Positions 63,942 to 64,000 of a DNA stretch of 64,000 bases are shown one piece after another; within the stretch, counting starts at the first letter, position 1; every line of letters begins with the position of its first letter. The notes beneath the pieces were generated by a model that saw only the letters and a list, made by a program, of their open reading frames with translations, searched no databases and was not told the DNA's origin. Origin of the DNA: a gamma proteobacterium symbiont of Stewartia floridana (lineage in GTDB: Bacteria > Pseudomonadota > Gammaproteobacteria > Chromatiales > Chromatiaceae); assembly GCA_003676145.1 (NCBI GenBank), contig NAUB01000022.1, positions 124,001-188,000 of the forward strand. Direction: 5' to 3'. Position numbers and translations under genes: made by a program.

Positions 63942-64000
63942 GGATATGGTCTCTTGGGTGATTTGCCTAATGTCCGGCCAGCTGGCGGTTTCTCTGATCA

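Noticed and set aside
1..64000. CRISPR arrays, toxin-antitoxin pairs or restriction systems
   Set aside because: I saw no regularly spaced repeats of CRISPR type and no gene pairs with such family motifs anywhere in the window.

Overview
The window is a chromosome segment from a gammaproteobacterium. Its gene order and protein types fit a chemolithotrophic, probably diazotrophic sulfur oxidiser of the Chromatiales/Sedimenticola/Thiodiazotropha kind. That placement is inferred from gene content: an aerobic-type uptake hydrogenase locus with HypX, a Shethna-type FeSII ferredoxin known for protecting nitrogenase, a NifF-like flavodoxin, octaheme cytochromes and several c-di-GMP proteins. There is no rRNA or other direct taxonomic marker.

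Layout. 1-1744: the 5' end of acnB and a divergent LysR regulator. 1830-11830: a minus-strand guanidine-use operon. It encodes an ABC importer, two DUF1989 carboxyguanidine deiminase subunits, a biotin carboxylase of the 'urea carboxylase' family and allophanate hydrolase. A guanidine-I (ykkC) riboswitch precedes the importer, and a two-hairpin guanidine-II (mini-ykkC) riboswitch sits inside the operon directly before the carboxylase. These RNAs indicate guanidine, not urea, as the substrate. 12000-29320: a mixed region with an M48 protease, three large signalling proteins (GGDEF-EAL, PAS-GGDEF-EAL, CheB-CheR-PAS), SthA transhydrogenase, an SMR exporter resembling the guanidinium exporter Gdx, FeSII ferredoxin, an HxlR regulator with a palindromic operator, a 640-residue lipoprotein of unknown function, a GNAT protein and a methyltransferase.

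29687-49235: a complete minus-strand hydrogenase locus, read hupS-hupL-small membrane protein-hupC, then hupD-F-G-H-I-J-K, hypA-B-C-D-E, hypX, hupR, hupT, hupU, hupV. It holds the membrane-bound uptake enzyme, its maturation machinery, and the H2-sensing hydrogenase with its two-component system. A terminator after hupC splits it, and both halves begin with a good sigma-54 promoter. The hupS promoter also has a perfect IHF match and a TTG-N5-CAA HupR-type site. hypF is absent. 49497-53534: an octaheme HAO-like cytochrome with an NrfH-type tetraheme partner and a small membrane protein, divergent from a pentaheme cytochrome c.

53535-54534: a scarred region at a tRNA-Arg gene, with three copies of the tRNA 3' end and repeats resembling insertion-sequence ends. 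54535-64000: housekeeping genes: a methyltransferase, sucA, a CHASE-GGDEF protein, a rhodanese-Grx4-BolA-flavodoxin group, an operon of HAD phosphatase, YjbQ and a NADAR protein, and finally dispersed repeats, a strong hairpin terminator and tRNA-Ser(GCU).

Together the window suggests H2 oxidation feeding the quinone pool, periplasmic multiheme nitrogen-oxide chemistry, and nitrogen scavenging from guanidine under both riboswitch and, possibly, NtrC/sigma-54 control.
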